From the NCBI GenBank assembly GCA_938050045.1, contig CALLJS010000003.1, forward strand, positions 17,282 through 81,281: DNA of 64,000 nucleotides, given 5' to 3'. Both the position numbers and the translations under genes were made by a program. This document shows positions 1 to 9,230 of this stretch, piece by piece. A model generated the notes under the pieces. The model saw nothing but the letters and a program-made list of their open reading frames with translations. It made no database searches and was not told the origin of the DNA. The stretch comes from an uncultured Sphingomonadaceae bacterium. Lineage in GTDB: Bacteria; Pseudomonadota; Alphaproteobacteria; Sphingomonadales; Sphingomonadaceae. How positions within the stretch are numbered: the stretch's first letter is position 1; each line of letters begins with the position of its first letter.

Positions 1-2270
1 ACATGCTGCGATCGAGCCGTTCTTTTCACGATGAAGATAATTCTTCTGATGGCAGCGAAAAAATTTACCAGCAAATATTACAGAATATAGAGCGCGATAC
101 GGGTATTAAATTGCGCATAATAACAGATATTATTGCGGGTTCGAGCGCAGGCGGTATCAACGGTGTATTTTTATCCAAAGCCATCACAAGCGGCCAATCA
201 TTAGATCCATTGACGGATTTATGGCTTGATATGGCCGATGTCGATAAATTGCTTGATCCAGATGCACGGCCGCTCTCGCGTTTTTCAAAATTTTGGGCGA
301 CTCCTTTGGTGTGGTTGGCATTACGCCGCAAGGGCGGAGCCGTTGAAAAATCAGTATCCAAAGATAGCCGCAATGAAGTTGCTCATAAATTATCAAAACT
401 TATCAGAGCCCGCTGGTTTGCGCCTCCATTTGGCGGCGAGCAATTTACGGCTATGTTGCTCAATGCTATGGACAGTATGAAAAATGCACCCATGCGCACA
501 CCGCTCTTGCCCCCAGGCCAGCCGCTCGATCTATTTGTCACAGTGACCGACTTTTATGGCCATGATGAACGTTTACGTCTCAATAGCCCTGCAACAGTAT
601 CGGAAACCGAGCATCGCTTAACGCTGCATTTTGCTTCGTGCGATAGCAAAGAATGTGAAATACTGACCGATCAATTATCCAATGGTATAGAATTGGTATT
701 CGCAGCCCGTTCTACAGCAAGCTTCCCAGGGGCTTTCCCGCCATTTACAGCGCGTGAATTAGAGACAGTGTTGGCGCGGCGCGGCGATACATGGCATAAT
801 AAAGTCAATTTTCTAAAACGCACATTGCCCTATCATCATAAATTAGGAACAAGCGAAAATACGGTTTTAATTGATGGTTCGGTTCTCAATAATGCGCCAT
901 TTAAACAAGCCATTGGTGCATTGCGTAACCGCCCAGCGCGGCGCGAAGTCGATAGACGCTTTGTCTATATTGACCCATCGCCAAGACAAGATGTGATAGA
1001 AGAAGAAATTATGGGCCGTAAATTACCTGGTTTTTTCTCTACTATTTTTGGGGCATCTTCGAATATTCCGCGCCAGCAACCTATCCGCGATAGCCTAGAG
1101 AATATTCAAGCGAAATCCGATCGTATTTTGCGCATGCAAATTATTACCGATCATTTGAAGGTCGAGATTGAGAATAAGATTGAAGATATGCTCGGCAGCA
1201 CCTTTCTATTGTCTCACCCTAATCCAGCGCGGATAGCAAAATGGCGCTTGGCAGCGCATCAAAAGAGCGGCATCGTATCAGGCATTAGCTTTGCCGCTTA
1301 TGGTCATTTGAAAATTGCAGGCATTGTGGATGATATTATCATCTTGGCGAGACAGACGATACCATGCGCATCGCCAGACTTTTACAGCGAATTAAAAAGC
1401 AGCCTGTGGCGCGAATTAGAAAATCGCGGATTAGATATTATGACACCCAAAAAGGGGAGAGGAATCTCAAAAACGGCTTTTAGCTTTTTCAAAGACCATG
1501 ATTTGCGCTTTCGGATAAGAAGGATGCGGTTTTTGGCACGGCATCTATCCAATGAAATAGAGAATAATGATGATTTTTCTGATGATGTCGCCGAAATCAT
1601 GCACGATGCTATCTATGATTGTCTTGCGCTCTATCTTGAAAGGGAAACATCGAATTTTCATGGCGATGAATTTACCGCCATCATAGAAAATGCGCATAAT
1701 GACTCTTCCGCCTTGCTGAATATATTGGCCGAAAAAAGAGGGTTAGAAGCATTGGATATACAATGCGATCAAATCTTATGCGATGCCATTGTGCAATTAC
1801 CCAAATCCGCGCAGCGGATCATGTTGCTCGGTTATATTGGTTATCCGCTTTATGACATTGCAACTTTACCTTTGTTGCAAGGCGAAGGGCTAGATGAATT
1901 TGACCCTATTAAGATCGATCGTATCTCACCCGATGATGCATCCGCGATTAGAGCAGGCGGAGCTAGTGAAACTCTAAGAGGCACCGAATTTTATAATTTT
2001 GGGGCATTTTTCAGCCGAAAATATAGAGAGAATGACTATCTTTGGGGAAGGCTGCACGGTGCCGACAGGATGATTGATATAGTATTGTCAACATTATCGG
2101 TCGACCAAAGGCCTAGCCCAGAGACTATTTTGGGTTATAAGCGCGCGGCATTTCAAGCTATAATTGCAACCGAGGAAAAACGGCTTTTGCACATCAAACC
2201 CTTATTTAAGGAATTGCGCAAAGAAATTGCTGATATGAAAGTAAAAGAAAAAGAAACCGCTATGATTTGA
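1..2270 (+). CDS. Patatin-like phospholipase family protein (5' end outside window)
   Basis: Predicted serine lipase/acyl hydrolase of the patatin fold. The nucleophile elbow GSSAGG is at residues 46-51 counted from the first ATG in the window (base 3), and the catalytic Asp lies in IDGS near residue 291, giving the Ser-Asp dyad. The Gly-rich oxyanion-hole segment that normally precedes the elbow by about 40 residues is absent, so the true start lies upstream of the window and this entry is partial. The long C-terminal half (about 450 residues, helical, no recognised motif) fits the large bacterial patatin-related proteins that carry a DUF3376-like tail. It converges on the next gene with a 2-base gap. 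Function beyond lipid hydrolysis is not assignable. Confidence 0.8.
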   Translation, partial: MLRSSRSFHDEDNSSDGSEKIYQQILQNIERDTGIKLRIITDIIAGSSAGGINGVFLSKAITSGQSLDPLTDLWLDMADVDKLLDPDARPLSRFSKFWATPLVWLALRRKGGAVEKSVSKDSRNEVAHKLSKLIRARWFAPPFGGEQFTAMLLNAMDSMKNAPMRTPLLPPGQPLDLFVTVTDFYGHDERLRLNSPATVSETEHRLTLHFASCDSKECEILTDQLSNGIELVFAARSTASFPGAFPPFTARELETVLARRGDTWHNKVNFLKRTLPYHHKLGTSENTVLIDGSVLNNAPFKQAIGALRNRPARREVDRRFVYIDPSPRQDVIEEEIMGRKLPGFFSTIFGASSNIPRQQPIRDSLENIQAKSDRILRMQIITDHLKVEIENKIEDMLGSTFLLSHPNPARIAKWRLAAHQKSGIVSGISFAAYGHLKIAGIVDDIIILARQTIPCASPDFYSELKSSLWRELENRGLDIMTPKKGRGISKTAFSFFKDHDLRFRIRRMRFLARHLSNEIENNDDFSDDVAEIMHDAIYDCLALYLERETSNFHGDEFTAIIENAHNDSSALLNILAEKRGLEALDIQCDQILCDAIVQLPKSAQRIMLLGYIGYPLYDIATLPLLQGEGLDEFDPIKIDRISPDDASAIRAGGASETLRGTEFYNFGAFFSRKYRENDYLWGRLHGADRMIDIVLSTLSVDQRPSPETILGYKRAAFQAIIATEEKRLLHIKPLFKELRKEIADMKVKEKETAMI

Positions 2271-2272
2271 TA

Positions 2273-3202
2273 TTAAAGGCTTTTATAAACAGCCTCAACA
2301 AATTTATCGCCTTTGATAAATCCATTGGGATTGGTGTCATATTGCGCCGCTGGCTTTATCGCTTGCACTTCTTCGAGCGATTTGCCCAATTTTTTCGCAG
2401 CCCCCACTACGCCAATAACTTCTTTCAGCATATCGCGATAGCCCATCAAATCTGCTTTTGTTGCCATTGGGCCATGGCCCGGGATAATTTGTGTTTCATC
2501 ATTCGCCAAAGATAATGCTTTTTCGGCCGCTACTAAGAACCCTTTTGCATTACCGCCACTGCTTAAATCAATAAAAGGTAAGGTCACTTGGTTGAAATAT
2601 AAATCCCCCATATGAATGACATTAGCTTTTTTCCAATGGACGATAGAATCGCCATCGGTATGCCCCGTTGGTATATGAATGATGTGAATTTCATCGCCAT
2701 TTAGGTGCATTTTCACGCCATCGGCATAAGTAACGGCAGGCAGGGCTGTTTTGGGCGCGGGTGGGCGATTGCCGCGACCCGAAGTTTGCTCACCCAACAT
2801 GCGCAGGCGCACATTATCATGGGCCATTATCAATGCCCCAGCTTTACCAAAATTTTCATTGCCGCCGCTATGATCGCCATGCCAATGCGTATTAATGACA
2901 TAATTTGCAGGGTCTGCGCCTAGAACCTTAATGGCGTTTTGGATTTTTTCTGATAGCGGTGCATATTGATCGTCAATCAAAATTGTGCCATCTTCACCAT
3001 ATGATACACCAATATTACCGCCCGATCCAAATAATATTGCAACGCCATCGGCCAGGATTTCGCTTTTAATTTCGACAGTGGCAAAACGATCGGCATTTTG
3101 AGCATTAATCTCGCTACTACATGCATTTAATGCCAATGAAGAAACACTCAAAGCTAATATAGCCAAACTATATTTTGCATTTATTTTTATACTATATGGC
3201 AT
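2273..3202 (-). CDS. MBL-fold metallo-hydrolase, predicted lipoprotein
   Basis: Metallo-beta-lactamase-fold hydrolase. The main metal motif THWHGDHSGG is complete, followed by GHTDGDS, an MGDLYF aspartate and a late PGHG histidine, so both metal sites look intact. The N-terminus is a lipoprotein signal with lipobox LNAC (Cys28), so it should be anchored in the cell envelope. The start chosen is the ATG at 3202, which has an AAAGGA stretch upstream and puts the signal peptide at the very N-terminus; the longer reading adds 26 residues of no signal character. Substrate is unknown; periplasmic MBL proteins of this type include beta-lactamase-like and lactonase-like enzymes. Confidence 0.85.
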   Translation of the reverse strand: MPYSIKINAKYSLAILALSVSSLALNACSSEINAQNADRFATVEIKSEILADGVAILFGSGGNIGVSYGEDGTILIDDQYAPLSEKIQNAIKVLGADPANYVINTHWHGDHSGGNENFGKAGALIMAHDNVRLRMLGEQTSGRGNRPPAPKTALPAVTYADGVKMHLNGDEIHIIHIPTGHTDGDSIVHWKKANVIHMGDLYFNQVTLPFIDLSSGGNAKGFLVAAEKALSLANDETQIIPGHGPMATKADLMGYRDMLKEVIGVVGAAKKLGKSLEEVQAIKPAAQYDTNPNGFIKGDKFVEAVYKSL

Positions 3203-3402
3203 GTTACTCAATCCTTTTAGTCCAAATGAAATGATTGCAAATAAATCTAACAGGCTTTGCCCATATTGCAAATAAATCAAATAAATGGTGGTAATTTATG
3301 CTATGAGCCATTTATATGAATGCGTGTTGCAACATAAATTGCGGCTATTATGATGCATAAGCAAAAGATTAAGAATCATCCATTTTCAATAGAGAGAATT
3401 TT

Positions 3403-4749
3403 ATGACTGAACGTTTCGATATTATCATCATTGGTGCAGGCAATGCAGGTTTTGGAGTATCTGCCATTGCAAGCGACGCTGGAAAATCAATTGCATTTAT
3501 CGAGGAATGGGATTTTGGTGGAACATGCCCCAATCGTGGTTGTACGCCCAAAAAAATATTGGTTGCTGCAGGAAATTTACTGCATGAAATCTCGCAAGCT
3601 GAGCAGCATGCTATAACAGCCAGCGCAGGAAAGCTAGATTGGAAACGATTAATCCAACGCAAGAATGATATGATCGATTTTATTCCTGGTGCCATGCAAG
3701 GCGTTGCCGAGAAACGTGGAACAATCTATCGTGGCGCTGCTAAATTTGTCGGGCCAAACAGCGTCGAAATTGATGGCACTATAATCGAAGCCGACAATAT
3801 CGTCATTGCAACAGGGTCAAAACCAAGGCCGCTTCCTATAGAGGGGGCTGATTATATGATAACTTCTGACGATGTTTTATCCAACACCGATTTGCCCGAT
3901 GACATCATCTTTATCGGCGGCGGCGTTATTGCTATGGAATTTAGCCATGTTTATGCACGCGCTGGTGTCACGGTAACCGTGTTAGAAGTCGCCCCGCAAT
4001 TACTACCCAAAATTGATTGTGATGCTGTTGCTGCTATCCAAGCAGAATCTGAACGCTTGGGTATAACGATCAAAACCGCCGTCACCGTAAAGTCTATCCG
4101 CAAAGAGGGCGAACGTCTGACGGTATCCTATGCGCACGATGGTGAAGACCATAGCGTGTCGGCATCCACGGTAGTCAATGGCGCAGGTAGGGTTGCAAAT
4201 GTTGATACATTAGACCTAGATGCGGCGGGCATAGACCATGATGGGAACAATATCGATGTGGATGATTATCTGCGCTCGGTTTCGAACCAATCGGTTTGGG
4301 TTGTTGGCGATGCGCTGGTTCGCTCTGCCCAACTATCCCCCGTTGCGACTTATGAAGGCCGTATTGTTGGTCATAATATTGTCAATGGGCCCAGCAAAAA
4401 ACCAAATTACGATAACAGCCCCAGCGCCGTATTTACGATTCCTGCTCTTGCCACTGTTGGTTTAACAGAAGCACAAGCCAAAGAAGCCTATGATAATGTT
4501 AATGTCACCACTAGCGATATGACGGGTTGGTTCTCTGCAAAGTCATATGCAGAAACTGTGGCTTGGTCTAAAATTATTACCGATAAAGACACCGACAAAA
4601 TTCTTGGTGCGCACATCGTTGGACATAGAGGCGAAGAGCTGATTAATATTTTTGGGCTCGCCATGCAGCACGGTATTTCTGCCAGCGCATTAAAAGAATC
4701 CCCAATGGCTTATCCAACTTTTGCATCTGATGTTAAAAATATAATATAA
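3403..4749 (+). CDS. FAD-dependent pyridine nucleotide-disulfide oxidoreductase
   Basis: Flavoprotein of the glutathione reductase/dihydrolipoamide dehydrogenase superfamily, 448 residues. It has the FAD-binding GAGNAG (11-16), the redox disulfide GGTCPNRGC (Cys42 and Cys47), the NAD(P)-binding GGGVIAMEF and a C-terminal dimerisation domain. The His-Pro pair that supplies the catalytic base in glutathione and lipoamide reductases is replaced by Tyr437-Pro438, so it is unlikely to be a standard member of either enzyme. It stands alone between two convergent or divergent neighbours. The exact substrate cannot be named; a thiol or quinone reductase is possible. Confidence 0.85.
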   Translation: MTERFDIIIIGAGNAGFGVSAIASDAGKSIAFIEEWDFGGTCPNRGCTPKKILVAAGNLLHEISQAEQHAITASAGKLDWKRLIQRKNDMIDFIPGAMQGVAEKRGTIYRGAAKFVGPNSVEIDGTIIEADNIVIATGSKPRPLPIEGADYMITSDDVLSNTDLPDDIIFIGGGVIAMEFSHVYARAGVTVTVLEVAPQLLPKIDCDAVAAIQAESERLGITIKTAVTVKSIRKEGERLTVSYAHDGEDHSVSASTVVNGAGRVANVDTLDLDAAGIDHDGNNIDVDDYLRSVSNQSVWVVGDALVRSAQLSPVATYEGRIVGHNIVNGPSKKPNYDNSPSAVFTIPALATVGLTEAQAKEAYDNVNVTTSDMTGWFSAKSYAETVAWSKIITDKDTDKILGAHIVGHRGEELINIFGLAMQHGISASALKESPMAYPTFASDVKNII

Positions 4750-4837
4750 ATCCAGCCTTATAGCGCGCTTATAAATTTATAATAACCATATAAGCGGGCT
4801 ATAATCAGCAAAGAGAAATATCCGAATAATAAGATAT

Positions 4838-5971
4838 TTAATCGGTCAAATCTTCCCAGGCTTCCTTGATTTTATCAAAAAACCCCTGAGAATTTGGCGT
4901 TTCCTTGCCCGTTTCAGTCTCTTGAAATTCGCGCAATAATTCTTTTTGTTTAGAGGTCAGGCTAGTGGGCGTTTCAACATCTATCTGCACGACCAAATCG
5001 CCTTTGCCGCGTCCTTGCAACACGGGCATACCAGCACCACGCTTTTGCAATTGCTTGCCCGATTGGATACCCGCTGGAATAGAAATTTCATGCTCAACTC
5101 CATCCATACCTGGGATGGTGATAGAGCCGCCCAAAGCTGCTTTAGTAAAGCTAATCGGTGCTTGTGCGAATAATGTTGTGCCGTCGCGCTCAAAATATTT
5201 ATGCCGTTTCACATGCAAGAATATATACAGATCGCCAGAGGGAGCGCCATTGGCCCCTGCTTCGCCTTTTGAGGCCAATCTGATGCGCGTGCCATCATCC
5301 ACACCAGGGGGAATGTCCACCTCTAATGTTTTTTGCTCATCCATGCGTCCATCGCCTTGGCATGTTCGGCATGGCTCTGCGATAACCTCACCGCGCCCTT
5401 GGCAAGAGGGACATGTGCGCTCTACGACAAAAAATCCTTGCTGCGCTCTAACTTTACCATGCCCCTGACAAGTTCCGCAACGTTTTACATCGCTGCCTGG
5501 CTGTGCCCCGCTGCCAGCACAAGGGTCGCACATAACCGCAACATCAACTTTAATCTCTGTTGATTTACCGTGAAAGGCGTCCTCTAGAGTAATGTCCATG
5601 TCATAGCGCAGATCAGCGCCGCGCGCTGGGCCGCGCTGCCCCCCACCCATGCCGCCTTCACCAAAAAATTGGTTGAATATGTCAGAAAAATCGCCAAAGC
5701 CTTGATGAGCTGCGCCGCCGCCAGCATTACCCATGCTGCCATTTTCATAAGCTTCGCGGCCATAATGATCATAAGTCGCGCGCTTTTGCGGATCTTTCAG
5801 GCAGTCATAAGCTTGGCTTAATTCCTTAAACTTAGCTTCCGCCTCTGCATCACCAGGGTTTCGATCGGGATGGCATTGCATCGCCAATTTACGATAAGCA
5901 GATTTGAGTGACTTTTCGTCTGCGCTGCGATCAACACCCAATAATTCATAATAATCGGTGGTCGTGGCCAT
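4838..5971 (-). CDS. dnaJ: Molecular chaperone DnaJ (Hsp40)
   Basis: Co-chaperone that stimulates the DnaK ATPase and delivers unfolded substrates. The J-domain with its HPD tripeptide is in the first 70 residues, followed by a Gly-rich linker, four CxxCxGxG zinc repeats (CDPCAGSG, CGTCQGHG, CPSCQGRG, CRTCQGDG) and the C-terminal substrate-binding domains. The 377-residue length is normal for the family. The start is placed at MATTTDYYELLG (base 5971), because the family begins at this point; the frame is open 12 codons further upstream. It lies 99 bases downstream of dnaK on the same strand and is probably co-transcribed from the dnaK heat-shock promoter. Confidence 0.97.
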   Translation of the reverse strand: MATTTDYYELLGVDRSADEKSLKSAYRKLAMQCHPDRNPGDAEAEAKFKELSQAYDCLKDPQKRATYDHYGREAYENGSMGNAGGGAAHQGFGDFSDIFNQFFGEGGMGGGQRGPARGADLRYDMDITLEDAFHGKSTEIKVDVAVMCDPCAGSGAQPGSDVKRCGTCQGHGKVRAQQGFFVVERTCPSCQGRGEVIAEPCRTCQGDGRMDEQKTLEVDIPPGVDDGTRIRLASKGEAGANGAPSGDLYIFLHVKRHKYFERDGTTLFAQAPISFTKAALGGSITIPGMDGVEHEISIPAGIQSGKQLQKRGAGMPVLQGRGKGDLVVQIDVETPTSLTSKQKELLREFQETETGKETPNSQGFFDKIKEAWEDLTD

Positions 5972-6070
5972 ATAGAATATATCCCTGTGACGCTCATCAC
6001 CGCGCAATAAAACGCACTGTGATACGCTCCGTGAAAAATGGAAGCCCGCTGATTAAGGCAGGCCTATCAT

Positions 6071-7999
6071 TTATTTGCTGCCTTCTTGATTATCTTCATC
6101 CTCAACTTCGGAAAATTCAGCATCAACAACATCATCATCGCTAGCGTCTTGTGCCGCAGCATCGGCCGCTGCTGCATCGCCGCCGCCATTGGCTTGCTCT
6201 TGTTCATAAATGGCCTGACCAAGCTTCATAGCAATTTGGGCTAATGCTTCGGATTTGGTTTTCATTTCCTCTGCATCGCCGCTTTCAATGGCGGTTTTGG
6301 TCTCCGCTAGAGCGGTTTCAATGTCGCCTTTCAAATCGGCTTCAATCTTGTCGCCATGCTCTTCTAATTGCTTCTCAGTAGAATGTACTAAGCTTTCTGC
6401 ATTATTTTTGGATTCAGCAGCCTCGCGCCGTGCTTTATCTTCTTCGGCAAATTGTTCAGCATCTCGCACCATTTGATCAATATCAGTATCGGATAGCCCA
6501 CCAGAAGCTTGGATTTTGATTTGCTGCTCTTTACCAGTGCCTTTATCCTTAGCCGACACATTCACAATGCCATTGGCATCAATATCGAATGTCACTTCCA
6601 CTTGCGGAACACCGCGCGGTGCGGGCGGAATACCGACCAGATCAAATTGACCCAGTAATTTATTATCCGCTGCCATCTCACGCTCGCCTTGCGACACACG
6701 AATGGTCACAGCATTTTGATTATCTTCTGCGGTTGAATAAACTTGTGATTTTTTGGTTGGGATGGTGGTGTTACGGTCAATCATGCGGGTAAATACACCG
6801 CCCAAGGTTTCAATGCCCAGCGACAATGGCGTCACATCCAGCAAGAGAACATCTTTGACATCCCCCTGCAGCACGCCAGCTTGAATCGCTGCACCCATAG
6901 CAACAACTTCGTCAGGATTTACACCGGTATGCGGTTCTTTGCCAAAGAATTTCTCAACCGTTTCGCGCACTTTGGGCATACGGGTCATGCCGCCCACCAA
7001 TACAACTTCGTCAATTTCAGAAGATGTTACGCTAGCATCTTTCAATGCTTTCTTACAAGGATCGAGCGTACGGTTAATCAATTCGCCAACCAATTTTTCC
7101 AAATCAGAACGTGTGATATTTTTCACCAGATGCTTGGGGCCATTTTGGTCAGCCGTAATAAATGGCAAATTGACTTCGGTGCTTTGCGCAGACGACAGTT
7201 CAATTTTCGCTTTTTCAGCGGCTTCTTTCAAACGCTGCAATGCTAATTTATCTTGTGTTAGATCAATGCTCTCTGACTTTTTGAAATCATTGGCCAAAAA
7301 TTCAACAATCTCATTATCGAAATCTTCACCGCCTAAAAATGTATCACCATTGGTAGATTTTACTTCGAAAACACCATCCCCCACTTCTAAGACCGAAATA
7401 TCGAATGTGCCGCCGCCAAGATCATAAACCGCGATAGTTTTATTTTCATCTTTGTCCAAACCATAAGCCAGCGCTGCTGCTGTTGGCTCGTTAATGATAC
7501 GCAAAACTTCTAAACCTGCGATTTTACCCGCATCTTTGGTAGCTTGACGCTGTGCATCGTTAAAATAAGCCGGAACCGTGATTACCGCTTGGGTGACTGT
7601 TTCGCCTAGATAGCTCTCGGCTGTTTCTTTCATTTTTTGTAAAGTGAATGCCGATATTTGCGCTGGCGAATATTTATCATCGCCAGCCTGTACCCAAGCA
7701 TCGCCATTGCTGCCTTTGACAATTTTATAAGGAACCAATTCCATATCTTTCTTTGTCAAGGGATCATCAAAACGGCGACCGATGAGACGCTTTACAGCAA
7801 AAACTGTATTTTCAGGATTGGTAACGGCCTGACGTTTCGCAGGTTGACCGATCAAACGTTCGCCATCTTTGGTGAATGCAACAATAGAAGGCGTTGTTCG
7901 CGCGCCCTCTGAATTTTCAATAACCTTTGGTTTGCCGCCATCCATCACAGAAACGCAGCTATTGGTTGTTCCCAAATCAATACCAATGACTTTTGCCAT
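6071..7999 (-). CDS. dnaK: Molecular chaperone DnaK (Hsp70)
   Basis: ATP-dependent Hsp70 chaperone, 642 residues. The N-terminal actin-like ATPase begins with [10 protein letters not shown] and contains DLGGGTFD and the VGGMTRMP segment; the substrate-binding domain follows, and the C-terminus ends in an Ala/Asp/Glu-rich disordered tail. It works with DnaJ (next gene) and GrpE (12.8 kb). A sigma-32-like promoter lies about 80-110 bases upstream of its start. Nothing about the sequence is unusual. Confidence 0.98.
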   Translation of the reverse strand: MAKVIGIDLGTTNSCVSVMDGGKPKVIENSEGARTTPSIVAFTKDGERLIGQPAKRQAVTNPENTVFAVKRLIGRRFDDPLTKKDMELVPYKIVKGSNGDAWVQAGDDKYSPAQISAFTLQKMKETAESYLGETVTQAVITVPAYFNDAQRQATKDAGKIAGLEVLRIINEPTAAALAYGLDKDENKTIAVYDLGGGTFDISVLEVGDGVFEVKSTNGDTFLGGEDFDNEIVEFLANDFKKSESIDLTQDKLALQRLKEAAEKAKIELSSAQSTEVNLPFITADQNGPKHLVKNITRSDLEKLVGELINRTLDPCKKALKDASVTSSEIDEVVLVGGMTRMPKVRETVEKFFGKEPHTGVNPDEVVAMGAAIQAGVLQGDVKDVLLLDVTPLSLGIETLGGVFTRMIDRNTTIPTKKSQVYSTAEDNQNAVTIRVSQGEREMAADNKLLGQFDLVGIPPAPRGVPQVEVTFDIDANGIVNVSAKDKGTGKEQQIKIQASGGLSDTDIDQMVRDAEQFAEEDKARREAAESKNNAESLVHSTEKQLEEHGDKIEADLKGDIETALAETKTAIESGDAEEMKTKSEALAQIAMKLGQAIYEQEQANGGGDAAAADAAAQDASDDDVVDAEFSEVEDEDNQEGSK

Positions 8000-8079
8000 A
8001 ATTATAAATCCTTAATTCATAAATGTCTTCATTATAAAAGCAGATGCGATGGTTTTACTTTGTACATCCGCCATATCCC

Positions 8080-8108
8080 ATATTGGGGCAATGGCCGAAT
8101 ATTCAATG
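8080..8108 (-). promoter_or_regulatory. Candidate sigma-32 (RpoH) promoter of dnaK-dnaJ
   Basis: Reading the minus strand, CATTGAAT (-35) is followed after about 12 bases by GCCCCAATAT (-10), close to the heat-shock consensus CTTGAA / CCCCATNT. It lies about 80 bases upstream of the dnaK ATG and points toward it. No CIRCE inverted repeat was found in this intergenic region. Inferred from sequence match only. Confidence 0.6.
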
Positions 8109-8272
8109 TCACACCCCTTTTGTGCCTAGGCGATATAGGCGTCATTTTTCAGAGCGCAAGGATTAGAAACCAAGGATGAGAAAAAAATATCAATTAATTA
8201 TGTGAAAATCGGAATATACGCCTATATTAAAAGGTATAAATAGCCCCATAGGATGAATCCAGAGGAATAATA

Positions 8273-8758
8273 ATGCAACGAAATTTTGGTCAATATATCA
8301 CCGCGCTTTTGAGTATTTTCATTCTAACGCTCAGCGGTTGCGGTAAAACGCCGCAGCTCAATGTCAAAGACGCAGTTTTGATACTCTCGCCCGTTGATAC
8401 CAATCCATCTGCTCTTTATTTTTATGTCCAAGGCGGGCCAGAAGATGTAGTATTACGCAGTATATTATCACCATCGGTCATTCGCACTGAAATTCACAAA
8501 AGCTCCAAAAATGAGAGCGATGGAACCCTGTCGATGGAAAAAATCAATGAAGTCGCTATTCCTGCGGGTGAAAAGGTAGAATTTAAGCGCGGCGGCTATC
8601 ACGGCATGGTATGGGGCGCGAATTTAATAGCGCGTAAAACCGGTGAAATGGAAGTGCAATTCACATTTTCCAATGGTGACATCATCCGCGTGATGGCCGA
8701 TGTCCAAGAATTAGATGGCAGCGCCCCAGATGAGCGCAAGGCATTGGGATTAAATTGA
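8273..8758 (+). CDS. Predicted lipoprotein, function unknown
   Basis: A 161-residue protein with a clear lipoprotein signal peptide (basic start, hydrophobic run, lipobox LSGC with Cys23). The mature part is a short, probably all-beta domain with no motif I recognise. It sits 7 bases upstream of the next ORF on the same strand, so the two are likely co-transcribed. It is divergent from dnaK across a 273-base gap that also contains the candidate dnaK promoter. No function is proposed. Confidence 0.75.
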   Translation: MQRNFGQYITALLSIFILTLSGCGKTPQLNVKDAVLILSPVDTNPSALYFYVQGGPEDVVLRSILSPSVIRTEIHKSSKNESDGTLSMEKINEVAIPAGEKVEFKRGGYHGMVWGANLIARKTGEMEVQFTFSNGDIIRVMADVQELDGSAPDERKALGLN

Positions 8759-8765
8759 GCCCATA

Positions 8766-9230
8766 ATGTTTGGGCCACATCCAAGCGGCAGGCCATTAAC
8801 GCAGCAAGAGCGCGCATTAACACGCTCTATATTCAATGATGCCATTGATTATGACTCCGTGCGTATCCACAATCGCAAATGGTGGTGGTTTCAGCCGCGC
8901 AAGATAACTATGGCACCCGATGGGCATCTGTGGTTTCATCCAAAGAATAATCTATTTTGTGATGATTTTTGTGAACGCGATATTAATTTGCAAGCCCTAT
9001 TCATGCACGAAATGACGCATGTCTGGCAACATCAATCTGGTATATTCCTGCCGCTGCGCCGCCATCCATTCTGCCGCTATGACTATAGCATAAAACCAGG
9101 CTGGAAATTAGAACATTATGGTCTGGAACAGCAGGCTGAAATTGTGAAACATATATTTTTACTGCGCAGCGGTTATACATTTGCGGGTGCTCCGCCGATC
9201 GCCCATTATGATGGACTATTACCGTTTTAA
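8766..9230 (+). CDS. HExxH-motif protein (putative zinc metallopeptidase-like)
   Basis: A 154-residue protein with the zinc-peptidase signature HEMTH (His81-Glu82-x-x-His85) followed by VWQHQ. It has a Trp/His-rich N-terminal half and no signal peptide. Similar short proteins in sphingomonads are often labelled Vgr-related, but the sequence itself only supports a metal-binding peptidase-like fold. It is 7 bases after the lipoprotein gene, suggesting a functional pair, and overlaps the convergent MATE gene by 4 bases. Substrate unknown. Confidence 0.65.
   Translation: MFGPHPSGRPLTQQERALTRSIFNDAIDYDSVRIHNRKWWWFQPRKITMAPDGHLWFHPKNNLFCDDFCERDINLQALFMHEMTHVWQHQSGIFLPLRRHPFCRYDYSIKPGWKLEHYGLEQQAEIVKHIFLLRSGYTFAGAPPIAHYDGLLPF

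Noticed and set aside
4965..5468. Long ORF antisense to dnaJ
   Set aside because: Explained by codon bias on the opposite strand of a conserved gene; no recognisable product.
6881..7427. Plus-strand ORFs inside dnaK
   Set aside because: Shadow frames of dnaK.
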